Origin: Psychroflexus montanilacus | Lineage (GTDB): Bacteria > Bacteroidota > Bacteroidia > Flavobacteriales > Flavobacteriaceae | DNA length: 64,000 nt | Direction of reading: 5' to 3' | Assembly: GCF_020164535.1 (NCBI RefSeq) | Contig: NZ_JAIQZC010000005.1 | Location: forward strand, 62,001-126,000 | In this document: in pieces, positions 14,723-22,614 of the stretch | Layout of the letters: the number at the start of each line of letters is the position of its first letter | Position numbering within the stretch: the first letter of the stretch is position 1 | Program-made: the position numbers and the translations under genes | The notes under the pieces: model-generated | The model's input: only the letters and a program-made list of their open reading frames with translations | What the model was told of the DNA's origin: nothing | Databases searched by the model: none

Positions 14723-15898
14723 TTAGCGTCCCAAAACCATTGCAGAAGCACCACCACCGCCATTACAAATGGCTGCAGCCCCAAGTTTGGCGTTGTTTTG
14801 TTTCATTATGTTTATAAGTGTGATCAATATTCTCACACCAGAACAGCCTAATGGATGACCAAGAGAAACCGCACCGCCATGTACGTTTACTTTACTACTA
14901 TCCAATCCCAGCAGTTTTGTGTTAGCGATTCCAACTACAGAGAATGCTTCGTTGAACTCAAAGTATTCAATGTCTTCTTTGGTTACATTTGCTTTTTTAA
15001 GGGCTATGGGTAAAGCTTTAGCAGGAGCAGTTGTAAAACGTTCAGGTTCCTGAGCTGCATCTGCATAACTTTTGATTGTAGCCAGGACTTCAAGTCCTAG
15101 TTCTTCAGCTTTTTCCTTGCTCATTAAAACTACAGCACCGGCACCATCATTAATTGTTGAAGAATTGGCAGCTGTTGCTGTACCATCCTTGCTAAAGGCA
15201 GGTCTAAGTCCGGCAATTTTGTCCAACTTGATGTTTTTGTATTCTTCATCTTCCTTCATGATGACCGGCTCTCCTCTACGTTGTGGAATTTCCACGGGAA
15301 CAACTTCATCGTCAAATTTTCCATTTTTCCAGGCTTCAGCACTTCTTTTATAAGATTCTTTTGCAAATTCATCCTGCTCTTCTCTTGAAATATGGTGTTC
15401 TGTAGCACAAAGATCAGCACAAACGCCCATAGCATTATTGTCATAGGCATCTACAAGTCCATCACGCTGCAAGCCGTCAACCATCTGAGTTGGACCGAAT
15501 TTCTGTCCATTTCGTAAGTGAAGGTAGTGTGGAATCATGCTCATGTTTTCCATACCACCAGCAACAATGATTTCGGCATCACCAAGCGCAATAGCCTGAG
15601 CTGCTTGCATTACAGCCTTCATCCCGCTGGCACATACTTTATTTATGGTTGTACAAGGGACCGTATCTGGAATACCGGCTCCAATAGCCGCCTGTCTGGC
15701 TGGAGCCTGGCCGTTATTGGCTTGTACAACATTTCCCATAAGAACCTCATCGACAAGTTCTGCTTTTAAGTTGATTTTGGACAATGCACCTTTTATGGCA
15801 ATTTCTCCCAGTTTTGTAGCTGGGATATTGGATAAGCTCCCAAGAAAACTCCCGATTGGTGTTCTTGCGGCGCTTACTATAACGATTTCTTTAGACAT
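14723..15898 (-). CDS. Acetyl-CoA C-acyltransferase (thiolase)
   Basis: Condenses two acetyl-CoA to acetoacetyl-CoA or performs the thiolytic step of fatty-acid oxidation. The 391-aa protein carries the catalytic triad at the same numbering as the well-studied Zoogloea enzyme: Cys89 (NKVCASGMK), His348 (SLGHPLGCSG) and Cys378 (ICNGGGGAS). The N-terminus KEIVIVSAARTPIGSF is typical of the biosynthetic class. Cytoplasmic, no signal. The NlpC/P60 gene follows at 20 bp, an apparently unrelated partner. Divergent from the PgpH-like gene across 189 bp. Direction of the reaction in the cell cannot be read from the sequence. Confidence 0.92.
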   Translation of the reverse strand: MSKEIVIVSAARTPIGSFLGSLSNIPATKLGEIAIKGALSKINLKAELVDEVLMGNVVQANNGQAPARQAAIGAGIPDTVPCTTINKVCASGMKAVMQAAQAIALGDAEIIVAGGMENMSMIPHYLHLRNGQKFGPTQMVDGLQRDGLVDAYDNNAMGVCADLCATEHHISREEQDEFAKESYKRSAEAWKNGKFDDEVVPVEIPQRRGEPVIMKEDEEYKNIKLDKIAGLRPAFSKDGTATAANSSTINDGAGAVVLMSKEKAEELGLEVLATIKSYADAAQEPERFTTAPAKALPIALKKANVTKEDIEYFEFNEAFSVVGIANTKLLGLDSSKVNVHGGAVSLGHPLGCSGVRILITLINIMKQNNAKLGAAAICNGGGGASAMVLGR

Positions 15899-16042
15899 AA
15901 AAATTAAAATTTTATTTTCAGCGAATTTAAGAATTTAAACCCAATCGCGTTTCATTTAAGGAGACCTTAAATTATTTTTATGAGGTAATTCTTTGTCAAG
16001 TTTGCTGAATTTGGCAGCCTTGAAAGTATTAAATTTAGATAG

Positions 16043-16054
16043 AGTCTTAAGACT
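16043..16054. promoter_or_regulatory. 12-bp palindrome upstream of the PgpH promoter
   Basis: AGTCTTAAGACT is a perfect palindrome ending 11 bp before the TAAATTTG box, about where the -33 element would lie. It could be an operator; chance occurrence in AT-rich DNA cannot be excluded. Confidence 0.25.
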
Positions 16055-16065
16055 ATATATTTTCA

Positions 16066-16073
16066 TAAATTTG
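16066..16073 (+). promoter_or_regulatory. Promoter -7 box of the PgpH-like gene
   Basis: TAAATTTG matches TAnnTTTG and ends 14 nt before the ATG at 16088. Confidence 0.5.
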
Positions 16074-16087
16074 AGCAATCTTAAGTT

Positions 16088-18130
16088 ATGAAGAATCTTC
16101 TTGACAATTTATATAGAAATCAATCCATCATCTTTAAGTTTTTCCTTTTAGCTTTAAGTGTATTTCTAATTGTTTACTTTTTCCCCACAGGGGGGCAATT
16201 CAAATTTGAAATCATCAAAGGCAAGCCCTGGCAATATGAGAACCTTTATGCACCCTTTGATTTTGCTATTTTAAAGTCTGATGAAGAAATAGCAGCAGAA
16301 AAGTCTAAAATTAAAAAAACACATATTCCTTATTATAATTTTGATGTCTCTACAGCAGAAAAGGTCAGGGAAAATTGGAAAGAAGATCTCGATTCTACGC
16401 AGGATTCACTAATCCAAGCTAATCCATCTGTTTCTGAATTTACTTCCAATACAATTGAAGACATTTATAACACCGGGATTCGAATTAAAGATGATGAGGA
16501 AAACAACTATACCATTGTATTTCTTATAAAGAACAAAGAAGTTGAGGAAGTCTTGTATAAAGATTTACTCACACAGGAAGACCTCAAACCCTTTTTGATT
16601 TCAAAAATTGAAGATAACAATCTCACCAGTTTAAGGAATCCGCTTTTAGAGATTTTCTTTGAAGTTTTAAAAGTAAATGTTGAGTACGATGAAGATTTAA
16701 ATGAGAAACAGATTCAGTCAAAATTTGATCAAATCTCTTATACCAGGGGCAGAGTAACCAAAGGCAGTAAAATTATTGCTAAGGGTGAAATTATAGAAGG
16801 GGAGAAGTTAAGAAAACTAAAATCTCTCAAGCATGAATACGAATCTCAAAGCCTGGAGTCTTCGGCCTATGTAGTTGTGATTACTGGTTACACATGCCTT
16901 GTAGGTCTATCATTGTTGATGCTTCTTTTGTTTATAAGACAATATCGTCCAGACATATATGATAATAACAATAAAATCACCTTCATTTTTTTCAACATTC
17001 TATTTCTGGTATTTCTTACCCTTTTGGTTTTGAGGCTGGACACAGATTACATTTACGTAGTTCCACTTTGCATTCTGCCATTAACTTTAAAAGCCTTTTT
17101 TGATGCTCGTCTGGGTTTGTTTACTCATATGATTACAGTACTTATTTTGGGACTCATTGTGCCAGATAGTTACGAGTATATGTTTCTACAGGTCATAGCA
17201 GGGATTGTGACAATTTTGACGGTTTCAGAATTGTATAAACGGGCTAACCTCTTTATTTCTGTAGTTCAAATTACTTTGGTTTACATCTTTGCTTACTTTG
17301 CATTCAACATGATAAAAGAAGGAAGTATCTCAGAAATTAATTATAATAATTTCATTTACTTCTTACTAAGTGGTGTAGGCTTGCTATTTGTTCAGCCGTT
17401 GATATATGCTTATGAAAAGATTTTTGGATTGATTTCAGATTTATCTCTTTTGGAGCTTTCAGATACCAATTCAAAATTATTAAAAGAGCTGGCCAACGTT
17501 GCCCCAGGTACTTTTCACCATTCTTTGAATGTAGCTAATTTAGCAGAAGCCGCTGCCAACGAAATTGGTGCCAATTCACTGCTGATAAGAGTTGGAGCTT
17601 TATATCATGACATCGGTAAGATGAAAAATCCGATTTATTTTACTGAAAATCAAACGACTTCTGTTTCTCCTCACGATGAGCTTTCTCCAAGAGAAAGTGC
17701 AGAGGTGATTATTAATCACAGACTCGAAGGAATTGAAATCGCAAAACGAAGAAACCTTCCTGATAGAATTATTGATTTTATAAGAACGCACCACGGCACA
17801 ACAACAGTCTATTATTTTTATACCAAGCAAAAAGAAGAGGATGAAGGCGAAGTAGATCCACAGGATTTTAAATATCCTGGACCAATTCCTTTCAGTAAAG
17901 AAACAGCGATTTTAATGATGTGTGATTCTGTTGAAGCTGCTAGTAAATCTCTAAAGGAGCCTAGTACACAATTAATTGATGACTTTGTCGAAAAAATTAT
18001 CAATAAACAAATACAGGATGATCAGTTCATCAACGCCAATATTACCTTTAAAGAAATTCAGTCTATCAAAAAGATTTTGAAAGCCAAATTAAATAATATT
18101 TATCACCTCAGAATTGAATATCCAGATTAA
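16088..18130 (+). CDS. 7TM-HD family phosphodiesterase (PgpH-like, probably c-di-AMP)
   Basis: A 680-aa membrane protein. An N-terminal membrane segment (about 16-33) is followed by an extracytoplasmic 7TMR-HDED-type domain to about 255, a block of seven hydrophobic segments (about 258-450), and a cytoplasmic HD domain. HD motif residues are visible in PGTFHHSLNVANLAEAAA (about 473-490), His507-Asp508 (LYHDIGKMKNP) and a later HHGTTTVYYFY loop. Proteins with this order hydrolyse cyclic di-AMP to pApA, which controls potassium and turgor; the substrate here is inferred from the family. cmk starts 1 bp after the stop codon, so the two are translationally linked. Confidence 0.88.
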   Translation: MKNLLDNLYRNQSIIFKFFLLALSVFLIVYFFPTGGQFKFEIIKGKPWQYENLYAPFDFAILKSDEEIAAEKSKIKKTHIPYYNFDVSTAEKVRENWKEDLDSTQDSLIQANPSVSEFTSNTIEDIYNTGIRIKDDEENNYTIVFLIKNKEVEEVLYKDLLTQEDLKPFLISKIEDNNLTSLRNPLLEIFFEVLKVNVEYDEDLNEKQIQSKFDQISYTRGRVTKGSKIIAKGEIIEGEKLRKLKSLKHEYESQSLESSAYVVVITGYTCLVGLSLLMLLLFIRQYRPDIYDNNNKITFIFFNILFLVFLTLLVLRLDTDYIYVVPLCILPLTLKAFFDARLGLFTHMITVLILGLIVPDSYEYMFLQVIAGIVTILTVSELYKRANLFISVVQITLVYIFAYFAFNMIKEGSISEINYNNFIYFLLSGVGLLFVQPLIYAYEKIFGLISDLSLLELSDTNSKLLKELANVAPGTFHHSLNVANLAEAAANEIGANSLLIRVGALYHDIGKMKNPIYFTENQTTSVSPHDELSPRESAEVIINHRLEGIEIAKRRNLPDRIIDFIRTHHGTTTVYYFYTKQKEEDEGEVDPQDFKYPGPIPFSKETAILMMCDSVEAASKSLKEPSTQLIDDFVEKIINKQIQDDQFINANITFKEIQSIKKILKAKLNNIYHLRIEYPD

Positions 18131-18131
18131 T

Positions 18132-18824
18132 ATGAAGTCTATTGTAATAGCCATAGATGGCCATTCTTCCACAGGAAAAAGTACAGTTGCCAAGAAACTC
18201 GCTAAAGAACTGGAGTACAAATATGTGGATACAGGTGCGATGTACAGAGCTGTAACGCTTTTTGCCATCAGAAATAATTGGATTCGAAATGCGGAAGTTG
18301 ATGAAAATCAACTCATTGAAAACTTATCTTCCGTTGAAATCAATTTTGAATATAATCCTGAAGCAGGTACCAATGATGTGATTCTAAATGGTGAAAATGT
18401 AGAGAAAGAGATTAGAGCGATGGAGGTTTCAGAACATGTGAGTTCTGTTGCTAAAATTGATGAGGTCAGAAAAAAACTGGTTGAAATCCAAAAGCAATTG
18501 GGGGACGAAAAAGGCATTGTCATGGATGGCAGAGACATCGGGAGTGTCGTGTTTCCTGATGCTGAACTCAAAATATTTATGACGGCTAGTGCAGACATCA
18601 GAGCTCAACGCCGCTTCAATGAACTCAAGGAAAAAGGCGAAGATATCACTTTTGAAGAGGTCTTAAAAAATGTCAAGCATAGAGATGATATCGATTCCAA
18701 TAGAAAAAACTCACCGCTTATTCTATCTGATGATGCTATTAAAATTGATAATAGTGAGTTATCACAAGAGGAACAATTTGAGATTATTTTGAATTTAGCA
18801 AAGAAGCGAATCGCATCAGCTTAA
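18132..18824 (+). CDS. cmk: (d)CMP kinase
   Basis: Phosphorylates CMP and dCMP to the diphosphates in pyrimidine nucleotide synthesis. 230 aa from the ATG at 18132, which sits 1 bp after the preceding stop codon; a longer frame starting at 18114 would add six residues and overlap pgpH. The P-loop is IDGHSSTGKST (about 8-18), followed by KYVDTGAMYRAVTLF, the CMP-binding insert and MDGRDIGSVVFP, then the lid region KHRDDIDSNRKNSPL. All are standard for Cmk. The stop overlaps the convergent gap stop by 4 bp (TTAA). Confidence 0.93.
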   Translation: MKSIVIAIDGHSSTGKSTVAKKLAKELEYKYVDTGAMYRAVTLFAIRNNWIRNAEVDENQLIENLSSVEINFEYNPEAGTNDVILNGENVEKEIRAMEVSEHVSSVAKIDEVRKKLVEIQKQLGDEKGIVMDGRDIGSVVFPDAELKIFMTASADIRAQRRFNELKEKGEDITFEEVLKNVKHRDDIDSNRKNSPLILSDDAIKIDNSELSQEEQFEIILNLAKKRIASA

Positions 18825-19822
18825 CCCATCTTCAAAACCAAATCAATTAACCGGTTACTATACCCTCTTTCGTTATCGTACCAGCCAATAAGTTTTATCA
18901 GGTTTCCACCAATCACCGAGGTCATTTCCGCATCAAATACGCAGGAATAGGGATTTCCAACAATATCAATACTCACTAGTGGCACTTCAGAATATTGAAG
19001 AATACCTTTTAAGTGCGTTTCAGAGGCTTTTTTGAATAGAGCGTTGACCTCTTCAATACTGGTAGAGGTTTTTACGTTGAGTGTCATATCCGTTAGAGAG
19101 CCATTGGGTACAGGAACTCTTATACCACAGCCGCCAATAACGTCGCTCAAGTCAGGGAATATTTTCGTCAATGCTTTTGCAGCACCAGTTGTTGTAGGAA
19201 TAATCGATTGTGAAGCTGCTCGTGCTCGCCTTAAATCACGATGAGGCTTATCGTGCAAGCTCTGATCGGAGGTGTAGGAGTGAACTGTAGTGATGTAAGC
19301 CTGCTCCACTTCAAAGGCATCGTGAATTACCTTCAGCATTGGTGCTGCATTGTTTGTCGTGCAAGAAGCGTTTGAAATCATGAGATCATCTTCTTCCAAC
19401 ACCCAATCGTTGACACCCAAAACTATCATTTTCACGGAATCATCGCTTGGCGGAACACTCAAAATCATTTTTTTGGCGCCAGCTTCCAAATGTAGTTGTA
19501 ATTCAGTTTTGGTCTTGAATTTACCGGTACATTCTACAAGTGTCTCCACACCAAATTTTTCCCAATTCAAATCTTGAAGTTTTGGAATATTGACTAGTGG
19601 AAACAATTTACCGTTCACTAAAATACCTTCATCGTTATAACTAACTTCAAAAGGAAATTGGCCATGAATACTATCGTATTTTAATAAATGCGATAATGTC
19701 CTTGCGTCTGCAAGATCATTAATGGCGACTACTTCAATTTGTGGATGCTCGTATAATAAACGAAAAAGGCTTCGACCGATGCGACCAAAGCCATTTATTC
19801 CTACTCTTATGGTGTTATTCAT
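18821..19822 (-). CDS. gap: Glyceraldehyde-3-phosphate dehydrogenase, type I
   Basis: Oxidises glyceraldehyde-3-phosphate to 1,3-bisphosphoglycerate with NAD, or the reverse. The 333-aa protein has the Rossmann motif INGFGRIGR (9-17), Asp36 (INDLAD) favouring NAD, catalytic Cys154 (NASCTTNNAAP) and His181 (TTVHSYTSDQ), and the S-loop HRDLRRARAA. The common second cysteine of the active-site peptide (SCTTNC) is Asn here, a variant found in one of the two Gap paralogues of some Bacteroidota. It begins 2 bp after lipA ends, so the pair is an operon, and it ends tail-to-tail with cmk. Confidence 0.93.
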   Translation of the reverse strand: MNNTIRVGINGFGRIGRSLFRLLYEHPQIEVVAINDLADARTLSHLLKYDSIHGQFPFEVSYNDEGILVNGKLFPLVNIPKLQDLNWEKFGVETLVECTGKFKTKTELQLHLEAGAKKMILSVPPSDDSVKMIVLGVNDWVLEEDDLMISNASCTTNNAAPMLKVIHDAFEVEQAYITTVHSYTSDQSLHDKPHRDLRRARAASQSIIPTTTGAAKALTKIFPDLSDVIGGCGIRVPVPNGSLTDMTLNVKTSTSIEEVNALFKKASETHLKGILQYSEVPLVSIDIVGNPYSCVFDAEMTSVIGGNLIKLIGWYDNERGYSNRLIDLVLKMG

Positions 19823-19824
19823 TC

Positions 19825-20724
19825 TTATTCAAGATGTTTGTGAGCCTTGTAAGAAGATCTTACCAGCGCAGAACTTTCCACGTGTCTAAAACCTAACTCT
19901 TTACCGATAGTTTTATATTTTTCGAACTGCTCCGGTGTAATAAATTCCTGAACTGGAAGGTGTTGCTTGCTGGGTTGCAAATATTGACCAATAGTGACCA
20001 CATCCACATCCACGCTTCTAAGATCTTTTAAAGTTTGGATGACTTCTTCTTCTTTTTCACCAAGGCCTAACATGATACCAGATTTTGTTCTTCTGATGCC
20101 TTGTGCTTTTAAGTATCTCAAAACTTCTAAACTCCTATCATATTTCGCTTGTATTCTCACTTCTCTGGTCAAACGTCTTACTGTCTCCATATTATGAGAT
20201 ACTACTTCAGGTGAAACTTCAATAATTCTATCTATATTTCTTGTGTTACCTTGAAAATCAGGAATCAAAGTTTCAAGTGTCGTCGTTGGATTCATTCGCC
20301 GTATGGCATTTACGGTTTCTGCCCAGATGATAGACCCCATATCTTTTAAATCATCTCTATCTACAGATGTCACTACGGCATGCTTAACGCCCATAATTTT
20401 GATGGATCTTGCCACTTTTTCTGGCTCATCCCACTCAATGTCTTCAGGTCTTCCTGTTTTTACTCCGCAAAATCCGCAGGACCGCGTACATACATTACCC
20501 AAAATCATAAAGGTAGCTGTACCTTCTCCCCAGCATTCCCCCATGTTTGGACAGCTTCCAGAGGTACAAATGGTGTGCAAATCGTACTTATCTACAAGCT
20601 TTCTTAAGTTTCTATATTTCTTACCCGTAGGTAATTTTACACGCAACCATTTAGGTTTACCCGTTCTGGTGGTGGTTTTATTTTCGGTAGTTGTTTTTTC
20701 TTTTTCTAATACTGCAGTCTCCAT
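19825..20724 (-). CDS. lipA: Lipoyl synthase (radical SAM)
   Basis: Inserts two sulfurs into octanoyl groups on the E2 and H proteins of 2-oxoacid dehydrogenases and glycine cleavage. 299 aa from the ATG at 20724; a TTG at 20733 in the same frame is less likely. The auxiliary cluster ligands are Cys53, Cys58 and Cys64 ([12 protein letters not shown]), and the radical SAM motif is Cys79-X3-Cys83-X2-Cys86 (CTRSCGFC). The C-terminal serine ligand lies in [10 protein letters not shown]. The gap gene follows at 2 bp. A TACATTTG box lies 16 nt upstream of the chosen start. Identification is certain from the two cysteine motifs. Confidence 0.95.
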   Translation of the reverse strand: METAVLEKEKTTTENKTTTRTGKPKWLRVKLPTGKKYRNLRKLVDKYDLHTICTSGSCPNMGECWGEGTATFMILGNVCTRSCGFCGVKTGRPEDIEWDEPEKVARSIKIMGVKHAVVTSVDRDDLKDMGSIIWAETVNAIRRMNPTTTLETLIPDFQGNTRNIDRIIEVSPEVVSHNMETVRRLTREVRIQAKYDRSLEVLRYLKAQGIRRTKSGIMLGLGEKEEEVIQTLKDLRSVDVDVVTIGQYLQPSKQHLPVQEFITPEQFEKYKTIGKELGFRHVESSALVRSSYKAHKHLE

Positions 20725-20740
20725 ATGTTGCAATTTTGTA

Positions 20741-20748
20741 CAAATGTA
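20741..20748 (-). promoter_or_regulatory. Promoter -7 box of lipA-gap
   Basis: Minus-strand TACATTTG matches TAnnTTTG, 16 nt before the lipA ATG at 20724. Confidence 0.5.
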
Positions 20749-20926
20749 AGAAATTATGAACAGCTAAACCTCAGTTTGACCACCTCTTGCTTTCAAATTA
20801 AGAAACTCTAAGACAAATTTAACCTAGGTTGATTTTTTCGATAAGCAAGCAGTTTCTTTCTTCGGAATTTGTCACCGTTTACTTAAATGTTTGGATCAAT
20901 CTAGCTTTTATTTTTTTGAGTCAACC

Positions 20927-21562
20927 TCATGCTCTGGCTACTATGTAATAAATCATTAAAAAGTGACTGAAGCTACCTAGCATCACGAAAATATGCCAGA
21001 TCACATGATTGAAGGCCATAGAAGTTTTGACATAAAAATAAATGCCAATAGTATAAAAGAGTCCTCCAAGTGCCAGCATCGATAATTCCAAAACTGTAAA
21101 GTTTTTCATTACGGACATGATGTCAAAAACAATAAGCCAGCCCATAAGTAAATAGAGTAGAAGAGAGATTTTTTCAAATTTACCCGTGAAGAAAAGCTTT
21201 AAAATGGTACCTACTAAAGCGATTCCCCATACTGCATAAAATAAAACCTCGCCATAACTATCTATTAGGACCGTGAGGACAACTGGACTATAAGTTCCGG
21301 CTATTAAAAAGTAAATACTAATATGATCGAGTACTCTGAGTTGCCTTTTTAAACGTTCATTGGTTACATAATGATAACTCGTAGAAGCTGCGTATAGTAA
21401 AATCAATGAAATGGCATAGAGTAGTAGACCAAGAGTGAGGTTTTCATCTTTCACATCTATATGCAAATACAATATACTTATCCCCAAAAAGGCAAGTAGC
21501 AATCCTATACCATGGGTTAGAGTATTCCAAAATTCTTCCTTTTTGGTTTGAATAATTGACAT
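20927..21562 (-). CDS. trhA: PAQR/hemolysin III family membrane protein
   Basis: A 211-aa protein with seven hydrophobic segments. Family motifs are present: LTHGIGLLLAFLG near the N-terminus, ASTSYHYVTNERLKRQLRVLDH with the conserved Ser/His/Asp, and HVIWHIFVMLGSFSHFL near the C-terminus; the His and Asp residues are the proposed zinc ligands. Bacterial members (TrhA/YqfA) are linked to membrane energetics and lipid homeostasis; the old hemolysin name is not supported as a function. It stands alone, with a TAGATTTG box 25 nt upstream and a terminator of the adhesin operon just beyond that. Confidence 0.88.
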   Translation of the reverse strand: MSIIQTKKEEFWNTLTHGIGLLLAFLGISILYLHIDVKDENLTLGLLLYAISLILLYAASTSYHYVTNERLKRQLRVLDHISIYFLIAGTYSPVVLTVLIDSYGEVLFYAVWGIALVGTILKLFFTGKFEKISLLLYLLMGWLIVFDIMSVMKNFTVLELSMLALGGLFYTIGIYFYVKTSMAFNHVIWHIFVMLGSFSHFLMIYYIVARA

Positions 21563-21587
21563 GCTGTTATATCAATAAAATTAACTG

Positions 21588-21595
21588 CAAATCTA
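21588..21595 (-). promoter_or_regulatory. Promoter -7 box of trhA
   Basis: Minus-strand TAGATTTG fits TAnnTTTG, 25 nt before the trhA start. Confidence 0.45.
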
Positions 21596-21618
21596 ATTTA
21601 TTACCGTCTTTGAATAAA

Positions 21619-21649
21619 AAATCTCAATAGATATTTTCTATTGAGATTT
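21619..21649 (-). terminator. Terminator of the adhesin-PorP operon
   Basis: AAATCTCAATAG (21619-21630) pairs perfectly with CTATTGAGATTT (21638-21649) around a 7-nt loop. Read on the minus strand the stem is followed by a T run (complement of the A run at 21616-21620), as expected for the operon ending at 21688. Confidence 0.8.
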
Positions 21650-21687
21650 CTTGTAAGAAAAGTACAGAATGAAGCCTTCTCTTGTTG

Positions 21688-22614
21688 TTAATAAGTAAAA
21701 CAACCACACCTATCTCTCCTGTAGCGCTCTTTAGCCCTAAAGTTGATCATAAATGAATGTATGCCTCCATTGTACTGTCCAAAAGTAACAGTAGAGATGT
21801 CATAAGCATAACCTGCCATAATCTGATCTGTTATTCTAAGTCCTATAAAAGCGCCAGCCGTTACATTATGTTCATAATTGGCACTCGCAAATAATTTGTC
21901 CTTCCAATCCAGGTTAAAAGCTATTAGAGCACTGTATGGAGCACCATCTGCAACCCTGGCAAGCATTGTAGGCTGAAAATAGACTTCACGTTCCAGCTCA
22001 AACCTGTAACCTGTGGTCACAAAGTAGTTTGGAGTTGTATTGGCCAGCGTATTTCTAAAATCATCAATAAATTCTGTGGTTAGAAAATTGGGAACAGAAA
22101 CTCCTACAAAGAAATTTTCTCTATGAAGAAAAACACCTGTACCAAAAATAAAACTGGTTCTGGATAAATCTCCAAAGGGATTTCCAAATTCATTTTGGTC
22201 CTCTATAGAAAGTCGGTTATAATCTATAGCATAATTGTTTGCTCCTAGTTTTATACCTGTAGAAAGTAACCAATTTTGAGAAAGTCTTAAATGGTATGCA
22301 AGATTTCCTACAACTCTATTCTCTGTACTCGCACCAATACTTTCACTCATTACATCAAAACCTGCTCCCAGGTTTGTGGTTCCAATTCTGTCATGGCCAG
22401 TGAGAAGTAAAGTTTCTGGAGCACCTTCAAATCCAACCCACTGCGAAGTGTAGAATCCGGTGGCGCTATATCCATCTGAACTTCCTGCATAAGCAGGATT
22501 GTACATCAAAGGTGCATAAACGAAGTTTGATAATTTCACGTCAGTTTGGGCTTCAGCATAAAAACCAAGACCCAAAATTAAAAGGAGTGTTATGTTTTTA
22601 AGAAAGTTCATCAT
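21688..22614 (-). CDS. PorP/SprF family type IX secretion outer-membrane protein
   Basis: A 308-aa outer-membrane beta-barrel protein with signal peptide MMNFLKNITLLLILGLGFYA. The mature start, LSNFVYAPLMYNPAYAGSS, is the hallmark of the PorP/SprF family, and alternating strands continue to the end. SprF-type members are required for surface delivery of their neighbouring SprB-type adhesins through the type IX system. The gene starts inside the stop codon region of the giant adhesin gene (ATGATGA; starts possible at 22614 or 22611), so translation is coupled and the partner is clear. It is followed by a terminator. Confidence 0.92.
   Translation of the reverse strand: MMNFLKNITLLLILGLGFYAEAQTDVKLSNFVYAPLMYNPAYAGSSDGYSATGFYTSQWVGFEGAPETLLLTGHDRIGTTNLGAGFDVMSESIGASTENRVVGNLAYHLRLSQNWLLSTGIKLGANNYAIDYNRLSIEDQNEFGNPFGDLSRTSFIFGTGVFLHRENFFVGVSVPNFLTTEFIDDFRNTLANTTPNYFVTTGYRFELEREVYFQPTMLARVADGAPYSALIAFNLDWKDKLFASANYEHNVTAGAFIGLRITDQIMAGYAYDISTVTFGQYNGGIHSFMINFRAKERYRRDRCGCFTY

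Noticed and set aside
20821-20830. Palindrome AACCTAGGTT in the gap between lipA and trhA
   Set aside because: Ten bases only, at no clear promoter; insufficient for a site call.
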